Shown in pieces: positions 1-7,425 of a stretch of 11,250 bases of DNA (the stretch's first letter is position 1; each line of letters begins with the position of its first letter). The stretch lies in contig JALVXW010000157.1 in NCBI GenBank assembly GCA_027038155.1, forward strand, positions 1 to 11,250, read 5' to 3'. Position numbers and translations under genes: made by a program. A model generated the notes under the pieces. The model was given only the letters and a program-made list of their open reading frames with translations, was not told where the DNA came from and made no database searches. This DNA comes from Sulfurovum sp. GTDB taxonomy: Bacteria; Campylobacterota; Campylobacteria; Campylobacterales; Sulfurovaceae.

Positions 1-2665
1 TCGCCATACGTACAGACTTATAGATAGCAATCAGTGTCATAAGTAGCAAGAATATACCCAAACCTATCGCTTTCATCATTCGTTTAAAACTGTCATCAAG
101 TTTGGCTTTGTCTCCTTGTTGCTCCATACTAAAGCCATCACTATTTACACTTTTTAGTGCTTCAACTGTATCGGCTGTGAGGTGTGTTACTGGTCGTTTG
201 TTTCTATAGCCATTTACATCTATAGAGTAGAGCATATTATCTCTCTCTATTTTGGCAAAGGTGAGCTGTTTGCCAATGGTGGCAATTTGAGAAAGAGGTA
301 TCTCTCCAAATTGTGTCTTAATCGGCAGAAGTTTGAGTGTCTCAAGATTTTTTGTAAATCTCTTTTTTAGATAGATACGCACGAACTGGCTATTCATAGA
401 TTCTAGATTAGAGACCAATGAAGCTACTTGTCCCTTGACTGGTATCTGCATCGCAACACTATAAGGTGTAAGTCCATAACGCAGTGCTTTGTTGGCATCA
501 ATGTCAATCACATACTCACTAAAATCTTTACCCCAACTACGAGAGACCGAGGTAAGTCCTTTAACTGTTTTGGTCGCCTTTTCTACCTCTTTTGCTTTTT
601 CTGATAGTCCTGCAATCGTTGGGGCACTAATACGTGTATCAATAATGGCTTTGGTACTGGAGTTTGCTGTAGCACCAAAGTCAAAAACATCATTACGCTT
701 GATACCCTCTAGTTTGGCAAGATGGTCACGTACCTGTGTCTCCAGTTGCCAAAGTGTCGCATTACGCTCAAAACGATTCACACCATAGATAGTAATCGTT
801 GCTTCAGCAGGAAGGTTGCCGCTTCCCAAACTCAAAGTACCTGCTTCACTACCAAAGGCGATAGAACTGCTTGTAACCCATTTTTGTGCATCAAGCCATG
901 TTAAAAATGGTTGCAACTTCTTCTCTGCACTATCTACTGTATCGTTTGCAGAGAAGGCAATCTGTGCTTTGATAATCCCTGTATCCATCGGTGGCATAGA
1001 GTCTTTTCCAATGGTGGGCATCACATTTTTGAGTGAAAAAATCATAAAAGCAATAATACCCATAGTCAAAACCATACGCCTTGGGTATTTCCAAAAACTT
1101 TTAGGATTTGAAAATTTTAAAATACCCTCATAGGGAGAGATGAGTTTTCCAATGGTATGCATATAAAACCACTCAAACCCTTTTTCTATTTTGGTTTTAC
1201 CTGTACCATTTCTATAGAGCCAGGCAGAGAGTGATGGAATGAAAGTAATAGAGAGAAAATAACTCACAAGCAGCGCGATAATCAGCGTAGAGATAAGTGG
1301 ACCAAATATCTGTTGCGGAAAACCACCCACAAACATGAGAGGAAACAAAATAACAATCGTTGCCACTGTTCCTGAAAAGATAGGACTAATGACCTCTTTG
1401 GTTCCTTTTTTAATAGCCGTTTGCAAATCTTCATGCTCTTCTACCAAATGACGCTCAATGTTCTCCAGTACCACCACCGCATCATCGGTCAGCATCCCCA
1501 GTGCCAATATAATGGCAGTGTAGATAACAATATTCAACTCCCCACCCGTAAGCCAAATAACAGCAATGGTTGAGAAGAATACCATAGGGATAGAAAGACC
1601 CGCTGCTACAATAGCTCTAAAGTTCCCCAAAAAGAGCATAATCACAAGCAACGTATAGATAATCGCATCACGCAACGCTTCAAGCATATTGCTGTTAGCC
1701 TGCTCTATGAGGTTACGCTGTGTATCTGAGATTTCAAACGCTATGTTAGGATATTTTTCCTGAAGTTTTTTCATCTCGGCTCTCGCTGCTTTACTGACAT
1801 CCAACACACTCCCTTTAGGTGCTCTTTGAATAGCCAAAGCAATACTACGCTTACCATTACCGATGTATCCACTGGTACGTTTTTGGTATCCCCATTTTAC
1901 ATCTGCCACATCTTTGAGACGGACATTTGGCATAATAAGTAAATTTTGTAGGGCTAAGATATTATCTTTTTCACCATAGATAGTGATCGTATAAAAGCTA
2001 TCATTACCCTTGATAAATCCTACTGGTATATCTTTGTTTTGCGCGGTAATGACTTTCACAATAGCACTAAAATCCACACCATATTTTTTAGCTTTAAAGG
2101 GATCTATCTCTACATTAATCGCGCTTTGATACCCACCAAAAACCTCTACATTTCCTATTTTAGGATTACTTAAAAGATGAGGTTTTATAAAACTCTCTGC
2201 AATTTTACGTATCTCACCCAATGTAATATTGCCATCTTTTGGACTTAGTGAAATTACATCTACGGGCAACGTAAAGTCTCCTGCTGTATAGATGGCAGAA
2301 GTCAAACCTGAAGGGAGTTTTGCTTTGGCAATGTTCAGAGCATTTGCCACATCCACAGCTGCGGCATTGAGTTTTTTGCCATAGTCAAACTCTGCTGCAA
2401 CAATAGAGAAATTTGCCACATTCACTGAACTTACATCGGTAATCTGCCCCAGTCGTGAAAGCTCCTCTTCAATGGGCTTAGAGACAGTGGAAGCAGCCAC
2501 TTTGGCAGTCGCTCCAGGTACTTTGGTAACCACCACAACTTTAGCAGGATTGGAATCTGGAAAAAGATTTTTAGGCAGTGTCTTTAAGCCCACAATTCCC
2601 ATAATAAAAAAGCCCGCTATCAACGCATAGAGCATATAGGGGCGTTTATAGAAAAAATCAAACAT
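1..2665 (-). CDS. RND-family efflux pump inner-membrane permease (partial, C-terminus beyond left edge)
   Basis: This is the inner-membrane, proton-driven pump of a tripartite efflux system, related to the AcrB/HAE family. About 888 codons are open without a stop to the window edge. AcrB-type pumps have about 1000-1050 residues, so transmembrane helices 9-12 are off-window. The N-terminus has the typical FFYKRP start before TM1, then a porter domain with KPIEEEL near residue 65. TM4 carries LGMLTDDAVVVLENIERH, with the acidic proton-relay pair at Asp394-Asp395 (Asp407/408 of AcrB by family knowledge). Most relatives have Val where this protein has Thr393. A second large periplasmic loop follows TM7, and TM8 lies at the edge. 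Two ATGs stand side by side at 2668 and 2665. The GAGGAG box at 2677-2672 is 3 bases from the first and 6 from the second, so I chose the second. The gene abuts the membrane-fusion gene upstream. The substrate cannot be told from sequence. Confidence 0.93.
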   Translation of the reverse strand, partial: MFDFFYKRPYMLYALIAGFFIMGIVGLKTLPKNLFPDSNPAKVVVVTKVPGATAKVAASTVSKPIEEELSRLGQITDVSSVNVANFSIVAAEFDYGKKLNAAAVDVANALNIAKAKLPSGLTSAIYTAGDFTLPVDVISLSPKDGNITLGEIRKIAESFIKPHLLSNPKIGNVEVFGGYQSAINVEIDPFKAKKYGVDFSAIVKVITAQNKDIPVGFIKGNDSFYTITIYGEKDNILALQNLLIMPNVRLKDVADVKWGYQKRTSGYIGNGKRSIALAIQRAPKGSVLDVSKAARAEMKKLQEKYPNIAFEISDTQRNLIEQANSNMLEALRDAIIYTLLVIMLFLGNFRAIVAAGLSIPMVFFSTIAVIWLTGGELNIVIYTAIILALGMLTDDAVVVLENIERHLVEEHEDLQTAIKKGTKEVISPIFSGTVATIVILFPLMFVGGFPQQIFGPLISTLIIALLVSYFLSITFIPSLSAWLYRNGTGKTKIEKGFEWFYMHTIGKLISPYEGILKFSNPKSFWKYPRRMVLTMGIIAFMIFSLKNVMPTIGKDSMPPMDTGIIKAQIAFSANDTVDSAEKKLQPFLTWLDAQKWVTSSSIAFGSEAGTLSLGSGNLPAEATITIYGVNRFERNATLWQLETQVRDHLAKLEGIKRNDVFDFGATANSSTKAIIDTRISAPTIAGLSEKAKEVEKATKTVKGLTSVSRSWGKDFSEYVIDIDANKALRYGLTPYSVAMQIPVKGQVASLVSNLESMNSQFVRIYLKKRFTKNLETLKLLPIKTQFGEIPLSQIATIGKQLTFAKIERDNMLYSIDVNGYRNKRPVTHLTADTVEALKSVNSDGFSMEQQGDKAKLDDSFKRMMKAIGLGIFLLLMTLIAIYKSVRMA

Positions 2666-2668
2666 CAT

Positions 2669-3679
2669 CTACTCCTCTACTTTAATAGCAATACCACTTA
2701 GGAGTTTAAGTAAAATATCTGGTTTGGCTACAATAATCTTTTCACCCTCAAGTTGCTCTTGTAGCACAACCCCCTCTTGTCCTTTTTGCTCAATATGCAC
2801 CTCTTTTGCTACTGCCTTATGCCCTTTGGCAATAAAAACTGTATGTTTTCCATCTCTATCCAAAATGGCATCAAAAGGCAATTTTTGGGCTGCACCATCA
2901 AACAATACCACATCCACATCCACAGTCTCTCCATCTGAAAGATTGGCTTCATCTATGACTGCTTTATATTCATGTAACCCATGAAAAGTTGTCCCTAGTG
3001 GTGCGAGTGGATAATTTTTACCTTGAAAATGTATCGCTTTTGCTTTGGTATCATCAGGAAGTCGCACAAGCAAAGAGAACCCTTTTTTTGCACTAATGCT
3101 AAGTAGAGGTTTACCTGGCATACTCACCGTACCCACTGAAGCAAAATTTTTCGCTATCACACCAGAAAGAGGTGCTTTAAGTGTGGCGTATCCCAATTTG
3201 TTTTGCAATGCCTTTAATTTTGCTTTAAGTGATGCAATGTTGGACTCCTCTTTTTGTAGTTGCTCTACAGAGGCACCTTTTACATGGTATAGTGCCTTGG
3301 TTCTCTCATGTGTCTGAAGTAGATTTTTTAACGAGATATTTACAGCATCAATGTTTGCACGCAACTCAGCAGTATCAAGTGTAGCTAAAACTTCGCCTTT
3401 TTCTACCTTTGTTCCACTCTTTTTAATGCTCAGTACCCGTGCAGCCATAGGGGCAGAGAGTACGACATTCTCTTCATTGATTACTTGTGCCAAATAGGGT
3501 AATGTCAATACCACCCTCTCTTTTTCGGGTGTCATTGTTTGGAGTACAAGTGGATAGACCTTTGCTACAGGGGTCTGTGCCTCTTTTGCACGCTTTGCTT
3601 TAATAAGTTTTATCCCACCCACAACAAGAGCCACAATCACCAACAGTATCAGTAACGCTTTAAGTATTTTTTTTATCAT
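2669..3679 (-). CDS. Efflux RND transporter periplasmic adaptor (membrane-fusion protein)
   Basis: This 336-residue HlyD/AcrA-type adaptor would link the RND pump to the TolC-like channel across the periplasm. Residues 1-23 form a hydrophobic signal or anchor after MIKK. There is no lipobox cysteine, so it is held by an uncleaved N-terminal helix or is secreted rather than lipidated. The split lipoyl (barrel-sandwich) domain is visible as SAPMAARVLSIKKSGTKVEKG near residues 75-95 and LKAPLSGVIAKNFASVGT near 167-184. Between them, about residues 106-161, lies a short charged alpha-helical hairpin rich in Leu, Lys, Glu and Gln. A beta-barrel and membrane-proximal domain follow to the end. The ATG overlaps the TGA of the upstream channel gene (ATGA), with AAGGA about 8 bases before it. 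The stop abuts the pump gene. Order and overlap make this the cognate adaptor of that pump. Confidence 0.9.
   Translation of the reverse strand: MIKKILKALLILLVIVALVVGGIKLIKAKRAKEAQTPVAKVYPLVLQTMTPEKERVVLTLPYLAQVINEENVVLSAPMAARVLSIKKSGTKVEKGEVLATLDTAELRANIDAVNISLKNLLQTHERTKALYHVKGASVEQLQKEESNIASLKAKLKALQNKLGYATLKAPLSGVIAKNFASVGTVSMPGKPLLSISAKKGFSLLVRLPDDTKAKAIHFQGKNYPLAPLGTTFHGLHEYKAVIDEANLSDGETVDVDVVLFDGAAQKLPFDAILDRDGKHTVFIAKGHKAVAKEVHIEQKGQEGVVLQEQLEGEKIIVAKPDILLKLLSGIAIKVEE
2672..2677 (-). promoter_or_regulatory. Ribosome binding site deciding the RND pump start
   Basis: GAGGAG on the minus strand lies inside the last codons of the membrane-fusion gene, directly before its TAG stop. It is 3 bases from ATG 2668-2666 and 6 bases from ATG 2665-2663. 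The second spacing is the more usual, so translation probably starts at 2665. Its place within the upstream gene implies translational coupling. Confidence 0.6.
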
Positions 3680-4941
3680 TTTACAATCCTTTTTAAATCA
3701 TTTCCATAAATAACCGCAAGTTGTGCGATATCTTGCCACTTTTTTGCCTCACTTTGATAGAGTGTTGCTTTGGCATTTGCCAATGCATCTTCATAACGTA
3801 GATACTCCTCTTGCGTAATCACCTCATTGGATAAAGAGACTTTGGCAATTTGAAGCAATGCTTTTTGATTATGTACATTTTTTCTTGCCAACTGTTGCGA
3901 ACGCTCAAGCAGTTTTATCTCACGTTGAAGCTCTTTGGCTTGTACTGTCAAACGCTCCTTTGTATCAGCCATCAGTGACTTTGTTTTTAAGTAGTTAAGC
4001 TTTGCCTCCTCTACCCCTGTAGCGTGGCTACTGTCATAGAGTGGCATATTAACATAGACACCCAATGAACCATACCCTGTATGGACAGATTTGTCAGTGT
4101 TGTAAGCATCTGCTTTAGAGAGTGTATATGCCCCTTTCATTGCAACACTTGGATAGTAACGCTCTTTTGCAGCATTGATATCTTTTTGTGTGGCTCTAAG
4201 CGTTTTTTGAAGCGGAGCAAGAGCAAAGATAGCACCTTTTTTAATATCTCGTTTTTGTTGCAGTCGTACACTATGTGTCAACGAAATACCTGTAAGTGTC
4301 TCAATCGTTGCTTTTAGTCTATTCTTCTGCTGCTCTATACCAATACGATTCATCTTTAGATCATTGATCTTTGCATCTAAAGTCAATAAACTACTTTGCG
4401 GTGTCCTTCCCTCTTTTACCATCAGGGCTATCTTTTTTCTGGTTGCCAAAATAGAGTGCTCTTTTGTTTTAAGTGCTCGAGATAATGACTCCATGTATTT
4501 TAAATAAGCCACACTCCCCACAAGTTTTGCCTCTCTTTGAATACGAGAGAGTCTCTTTTTATCTTGGCTTGCCAGTTGCATCAATGCAGCCTTCTGCTTT
4601 AATGTATAGAGTGATTGAACAAAAAGGGGCCATGAAAATTTAAGACCGGCACGCCCAATATTTTTACTAAATGGAAGTGAAGCATTTGGATTTTTCATCT
4701 CACTGGGAAGTACAGGACGCAAAGAGGAGGGTCTGTTGTATATCTCGTATCCCACAAATCCATCCAGTTTTGGCATCATCCTATCTGTCACTTTCTCCAC
4801 ACCCAATGCAGCTCTGTCCACATCCAACTGCTCAAGCCTGCTTTGAGGTCTTTTATCTATAGCTTTCAATAAGCTTGTTATCGTTGTTGCATAACTCAGT
4901 TCCCCTACTAAAAGCAATACTATACTTAATTTCAATCTCAC
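3676..4941 (-). CDS. TolC-family outer membrane efflux protein
   Basis: This 421-residue outer-membrane factor is the exit duct of the tripartite efflux pump. Residues 1-18 are a Sec signal peptide (MRLKLSIVLLLVGELSYA) with likely cleavage after SYA. The mature part has the long, Gln/Lys/Leu-rich coiled-coil helices of the family in two similar halves. Helical stretches lie around residues 120-215 and 320-400, with strand-forming segments such as GYGSLGVYVNMPLYDSS between them. The length fits the OEP family. The start is GTG, not ATG. It overlaps the TGA of the tetR gene by four bases (GTGA) and is preceded by AAAGGAG at proper spacing, so it should be translated by coupling to the repressor gene. 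Family assignment rests on architecture and gene order, since TolC proteins are poorly conserved. Confidence 0.88.
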   Translation of the reverse strand: MRLKLSIVLLLVGELSYATTITSLLKAIDKRPQSRLEQLDVDRAALGVEKVTDRMMPKLDGFVGYEIYNRPSSLRPVLPSEMKNPNASLPFSKNIGRAGLKFSWPLFVQSLYTLKQKAALMQLASQDKKRLSRIQREAKLVGSVAYLKYMESLSRALKTKEHSILATRKKIALMVKEGRTPQSSLLTLDAKINDLKMNRIGIEQQKNRLKATIETLTGISLTHSVRLQQKRDIKKGAIFALAPLQKTLRATQKDINAAKERYYPSVAMKGAYTLSKADAYNTDKSVHTGYGSLGVYVNMPLYDSSHATGVEEAKLNYLKTKSLMADTKERLTVQAKELQREIKLLERSQQLARKNVHNQKALLQIAKVSLSNEVITQEEYLRYEDALANAKATLYQSEAKKWQDIAQLAVIYGNDLKRIVK

Positions 4942-5579
4942 TTGTTCTCCTTTAACATCTTTTTTATATTTTTCATAAGATAATCCGCTATCTCATCAAT
5001 ATCGCATTTAGCACAAGTATCTAGTGAAATATCCTCTTTCCGGGAAGCCTCAATTCTAAGTGGCTTGGTTGTCACTATTAAATTAAGTGTACCAAGTATC
5101 ATAAAGTAAAACACCATAGGCTTGCTGGCTCCAAAACACCCTTTGGATTCTCCACGTTTCAATATATCACTAAACAGAGCAAAGAGTTGCCGCATAGAAC
5201 TAAAAAGCATCTCTGGTACTACTGCACCACTGTCACTAAGCTCTTTTAAAAGCAGTGCAGGCAAATAGGGGTGAGAACAAGCAAACTGTGCATAAGTATG
5301 GATAAAACTTTCCAACTCCTCTATAGGTTTGGTGTATTTTTTATTCTCTTCTATAATGGTCTGCTGTATCTCTTCGAGTACCTGTGCCATCACTGCCTCA
5401 TAGAGACCTTTTTTGTTTTTGAAATAGTAAAAAACCATTGCCTTGTTAAGCCCACATAGTTTTGCCAGCTCATCCATGGAAGCAGAGGCATATCCTTTTT
5501 GAGAAAATAACTGTATTGCACTACTAATAATGAGTGCTTTTGAAGCTTCAGCATCTCTTTTGTGTATTTTCTTTGACAT
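4938..5579 (-). CDS. TetR/AcrR-family transcriptional repressor of the efflux operon
   Basis: This 213-residue cytoplasmic DNA-binding regulator has the N-terminal TetR helix-turn-helix at about residues 15-60: AIQLFSQKGYASASMDELAK, then LCGLNKAMVFYYFKNKKGLY, which is the family's hallmark. The remainder is the all-helical ligand-binding and dimerisation domain and is not conserved enough to name a ligand. Cysteines occur at 42, 101, 148 and as a Cys189-x2-Cys192 pair near the C-terminus. The ATG is preceded by AGGAG at 5588-5584. The gene is first in a run with the channel, adaptor and pump genes and overlaps the channel gene by four bases, so it almost certainly regulates them and itself. 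A perfect inverted repeat just upstream (5588-5609) is the likely operator. Acting as a ligand-relieved repressor is family knowledge, not shown here. Confidence 0.92.
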   Translation of the reverse strand: MSKKIHKRDAEASKALIISSAIQLFSQKGYASASMDELAKLCGLNKAMVFYYFKNKKGLYEAVMAQVLEEIQQTIIEENKKYTKPIEELESFIHTYAQFACSHPYLPALLLKELSDSGAVVPEMLFSSMRQLFALFSDILKRGESKGCFGASKPMVFYFMILGTLNLIVTTKPLRIEASRKEDISLDTCAKCDIDEIADYLMKNIKKMLKENK

Positions 5580-5587
5580 AATACTCC

Positions 5588-5609
5588 TAATTAACTGGTT
5601 AGTTAATTA
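5588..5609. promoter_or_regulatory. Candidate TetR-family operator (perfect 9-bp inverted repeat)
   Basis: TAATTAACT at 5588-5596 and AGTTAATTA at 5601-5609 are exact reverse complements around a 4-base GGTT spacer. The repeat ends 8 bases before the tetR start codon, touches the AGGAG ribosome binding site and overlaps the -10 box. Symmetry, size (22 bp) and place fit an autoregulatory TetR operator. Binding is inferred. Confidence 0.7.
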
Positions 5610-5634
5610 TAGAGTTTTAAAAATTAAAATTAAA
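5606..5634 (-). promoter_or_regulatory. Candidate sigma-70 promoter of the tetR-efflux operon
   Basis: Read on the minus strand, 5611-5606 is an exact TATAAT. Seventeen bases upstream, 5634-5629 reads TTTAAT, a weak -35. The spacer and upstream DNA are A/T tracts (AATTTTAATTTTT-like), usual for epsilonproteobacterial promoters where the -35 is poorly conserved. Transcription would begin near 5599, inside the inverted repeat, giving a leader of about 20 bases. Confidence 0.6.
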
Positions 5635-5680
5635 TTAAAGGATTAAAAAATAGTTAGAAATTAAAAAACAAGAGGTAATT

Positions 5681-5710
5681 TCACTACACCCTGTAGCAAA
5701 GGTGTAGCAA
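5681..5710 (-). terminator. Possible terminator downstream of pckA
   Basis: Six bases past the pckA stop the minus strand can fold into a hairpin. CTACACC (5707-5701) pairs with GGTGTAG (5690-5684), extended by two G-U and one A-U pair to a 10-bp stem around a 10-base loop. A run of six T occurs only about 13 bases later (near 5668-5663), so it is not a textbook Rho-independent terminator. The octamer TGTAGCAA is repeated at 5692-5699 and 5703-5710 on the plus strand. Confidence 0.4.
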
Positions 5711-5715
5711 GAGAA

Positions 5716-7308
5716 TTAAAGTTGTGGGCCAGCACTTGCAAAATCAAATTCACTACCATTATCATCATAACGGTGAAAGTTTTCTTGAAACATCTTTGCA
5801 AGTTTTGCCAAATTGGCATCGTACTCTTCTTTATTCTCCCATGTCTCTCTGGGATTGAGTACTTTGTTGTCTTCTACTCCCGCAAGTGTTTTAGGGATTT
5901 GAAGATTAAAAAGAGGAAGTGTATCAAAATCCGCATCGTTAATAGAGCCATTAAGAATACCATCAATACACGCTCTTGTATCTTTAATACTCATACGTTT
6001 TCCCACACCGTACGGACCACCTGTCCAACCTGTGTTTACAAGATAGACATTGACCCCATGCTCATCAATCTTCTTACCAAGAAGTTCGGCATATTTTGTA
6101 GGGTGTAGTGGCAAAAACGCCTCGCCAAAACAAGCAGAGAATGTTGCTACCGGCTCTGTAATACCACGCTCTGTACCAGCAACTTTGGCCGTGTATCCCG
6201 AAAGAAAGTAGTACATCGCCTGCTCTTTTGTAAGCTTAGATACTGGAGGGAGTACACCAAATGCATCCGCAGAGAGGAAAATAATGTTATTTGGATGCCC
6301 TGCTTGCAAATCTTTTTTGTGATTTTCTATATGCTCTATGGGGTAAGAGACACGTGTATTTTCCGTCTTGCTTCCATCGGTGTAATCTACTTTGCCTGTA
6401 GCATCAGCAACCACATTTTCCAATAGTGCATCTTTGACAATAGCACCATAGATTTCTGGTTCGGATTTGGGATCGAGGTTGATCACTTTTGCATAACACC
6501 CACCCTCAAAATTAAAGACACCGTGCTCATCCCATCCATGCTCATCATCACCAATGAGTGCACGCTTAGGATCTGTTGAGAGTGTAGTCTTTCCTGTACC
6601 TGAAAGTCCAAAGAAGAGGCATACGTCACCCTCTTCTCCTACGTTGGCAGAGCAGTGCATAGAGAGTTTACCTTCTAGTGGTAACCAGTAGTTCATCATA
6701 GAGAAGATACCTTTTTTCATCTCTCCACCATACCAGGTACCCCCAATAATAGAGATATTGTCTTCTATATTAAAGACCACGTAAACATCGGAGTTAAGAC
6801 CATGTTCTTTATATTTTTCATCTACTGTTTTACAGGCATTATAGACAGTAAAGTCAGGTTCAAATCTCTCTAATTCCTCCTCTGTAGGTCGAATAAACAT
6901 ATTTTTAACAAAGTGTGCCTGCCATGCCACTTCAGAGATAAAGCGTATAGAGCGCTTAGATGCAGCACTTGCACCTGTATAAACATCTGTTACATAAATA
7001 TTTTTACCAGAAAGCTGTGTCAATGTTAAATCCAAAAGCTCTTCATACACCTCTTTCTTGATTTTTCTATTGACGTCACCCCATGCAATATGCTGATTTG
7101 ACGGTGGCTGATCTACAAAATATTTATCTTTAGGACTACGCCCTGTAAAGATTCCCGTATCACACATTGCTGTGCCCGATGTTGAGATTTTACACTCTCC
7201 ACTGTTTACTTCATGCGCTTGCAACTCGTCATAACTTAAATTATAATACACATCACCGATGTCTTTTAATCCTAGTTTGTCAAGTCCGTTGGGCGTTTTG
7301 GTACTCAT
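5716..7308 (-). CDS. pckA: Phosphoenolpyruvate carboxykinase (ATP)
   Basis: This cytoplasmic enzyme interconverts oxaloacetate plus ATP with PEP plus CO2 plus ADP (EC 4.1.1.49), the entry step of gluconeogenesis. At 530 residues it has the length of the ATP-dependent family. The active-site landmarks are present: Arg57 in FTGRSPKDKYFVD, WYGGEMKKG with Tyr193 and Lys198-Lys199, metal-ligand His218, the P-loop GLSGTGKTTLSTD with Lys240, the kinase-2 motif LIGDDEHGW with Asp254-Asp255, and Arg319 in NTRVSYPIEH. From Lys199 to Arg319 these sit at a constant offset of 14 from the E. coli numbering I remember. The ATG at 7308 has AGAGGA a few bases upstream. The gene follows oadGAB on the same strand after a 117-base gap with two stem-loops, so it may be a separate unit or a read-through partner. 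Both units act on oxaloacetate. Confidence 0.98.
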   Translation of the reverse strand: MSTKTPNGLDKLGLKDIGDVYYNLSYDELQAHEVNSGECKISTSGTAMCDTGIFTGRSPKDKYFVDQPPSNQHIAWGDVNRKIKKEVYEELLDLTLTQLSGKNIYVTDVYTGASAASKRSIRFISEVAWQAHFVKNMFIRPTEEELERFEPDFTVYNACKTVDEKYKEHGLNSDVYVVFNIEDNISIIGGTWYGGEMKKGIFSMMNYWLPLEGKLSMHCSANVGEEGDVCLFFGLSGTGKTTLSTDPKRALIGDDEHGWDEHGVFNFEGGCYAKVINLDPKSEPEIYGAIVKDALLENVVADATGKVDYTDGSKTENTRVSYPIEHIENHKKDLQAGHPNNIIFLSADAFGVLPPVSKLTKEQAMYYFLSGYTAKVAGTERGITEPVATFSACFGEAFLPLHPTKYAELLGKKIDEHGVNVYLVNTGWTGGPYGVGKRMSIKDTRACIDGILNGSINDADFDTLPLFNLQIPKTLAGVEDNKVLNPRETWENKEEYDANLAKLAKMFQENFHRYDDNGSEFDFASAGPQL

Positions 7309-7343
7309 GGTATCCTCTTTATAGTGTTAAAATTTAATGCTAA

Positions 7344-7381
7344 AGCATAAGTCAAAAAACAGTTATTTTCTGACTTATGCT
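7344..7381 (-). terminator. Stem-loop 2 between oadB and pckA (possible terminator or leader structure)
   Basis: AGCATAAGTCA (7344-7354) and TGACTTATGCT (7371-7381) are perfect 11-base reverse complements. After one mismatch they continue with AAAA against TTTT, leaving a small loop. On the minus strand the stem is followed by TTAGCATTAAATTTTAA, only moderately U-rich. It could end the oad transcript or lie in the pckA 5' leader, 36 bases before the start codon. Confidence 0.5.
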
Positions 7382-7385
7382 CTAA

Positions 7386-7423
7386 ATAAGGCTACAAGAA
7401 AAATATATCACTTATAGCCTTAT
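7386..7423 (-). terminator. Stem-loop 1 directly after the oadB stop
   Basis: ATAAGGCTA (7386-7394) pairs exactly with TAGCCTTAT (7415-7423). Past one mismatch, AAG (7396-7398) pairs with CTT (7411-7413), giving 12 of 13 pairs around a 12-base A/T loop. It begins two bases after the oadB stop codon. No U-tract follows at once, so it may act as a 3'-end stabiliser or as the first half of a two-hairpin termination region. Confidence 0.5.
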
Positions 7424-7425
7424 AT

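Noticed and set aside
489..1133. Overlapping plus-strand open frames of 99, 60 and 105 codons
   Set aside because: They are antisense to the continuous RND permease reading frame and have no family features.
5722..6108. 128-codon plus-strand open frame inside pckA
   Set aside because: It lies antisense to a strongly conserved enzyme, has no recognisable domain and a Cys/Ile/Lys-rich composition typical of a shadow frame.
7318..7323. TATAAA on the minus strand upstream of pckA as a -10 box
   Set aside because: It lies about 10 bases from the start codon and partly merges with the ribosome binding site, so a transcript from it would lack that site. No good -35 was found at the right distance.
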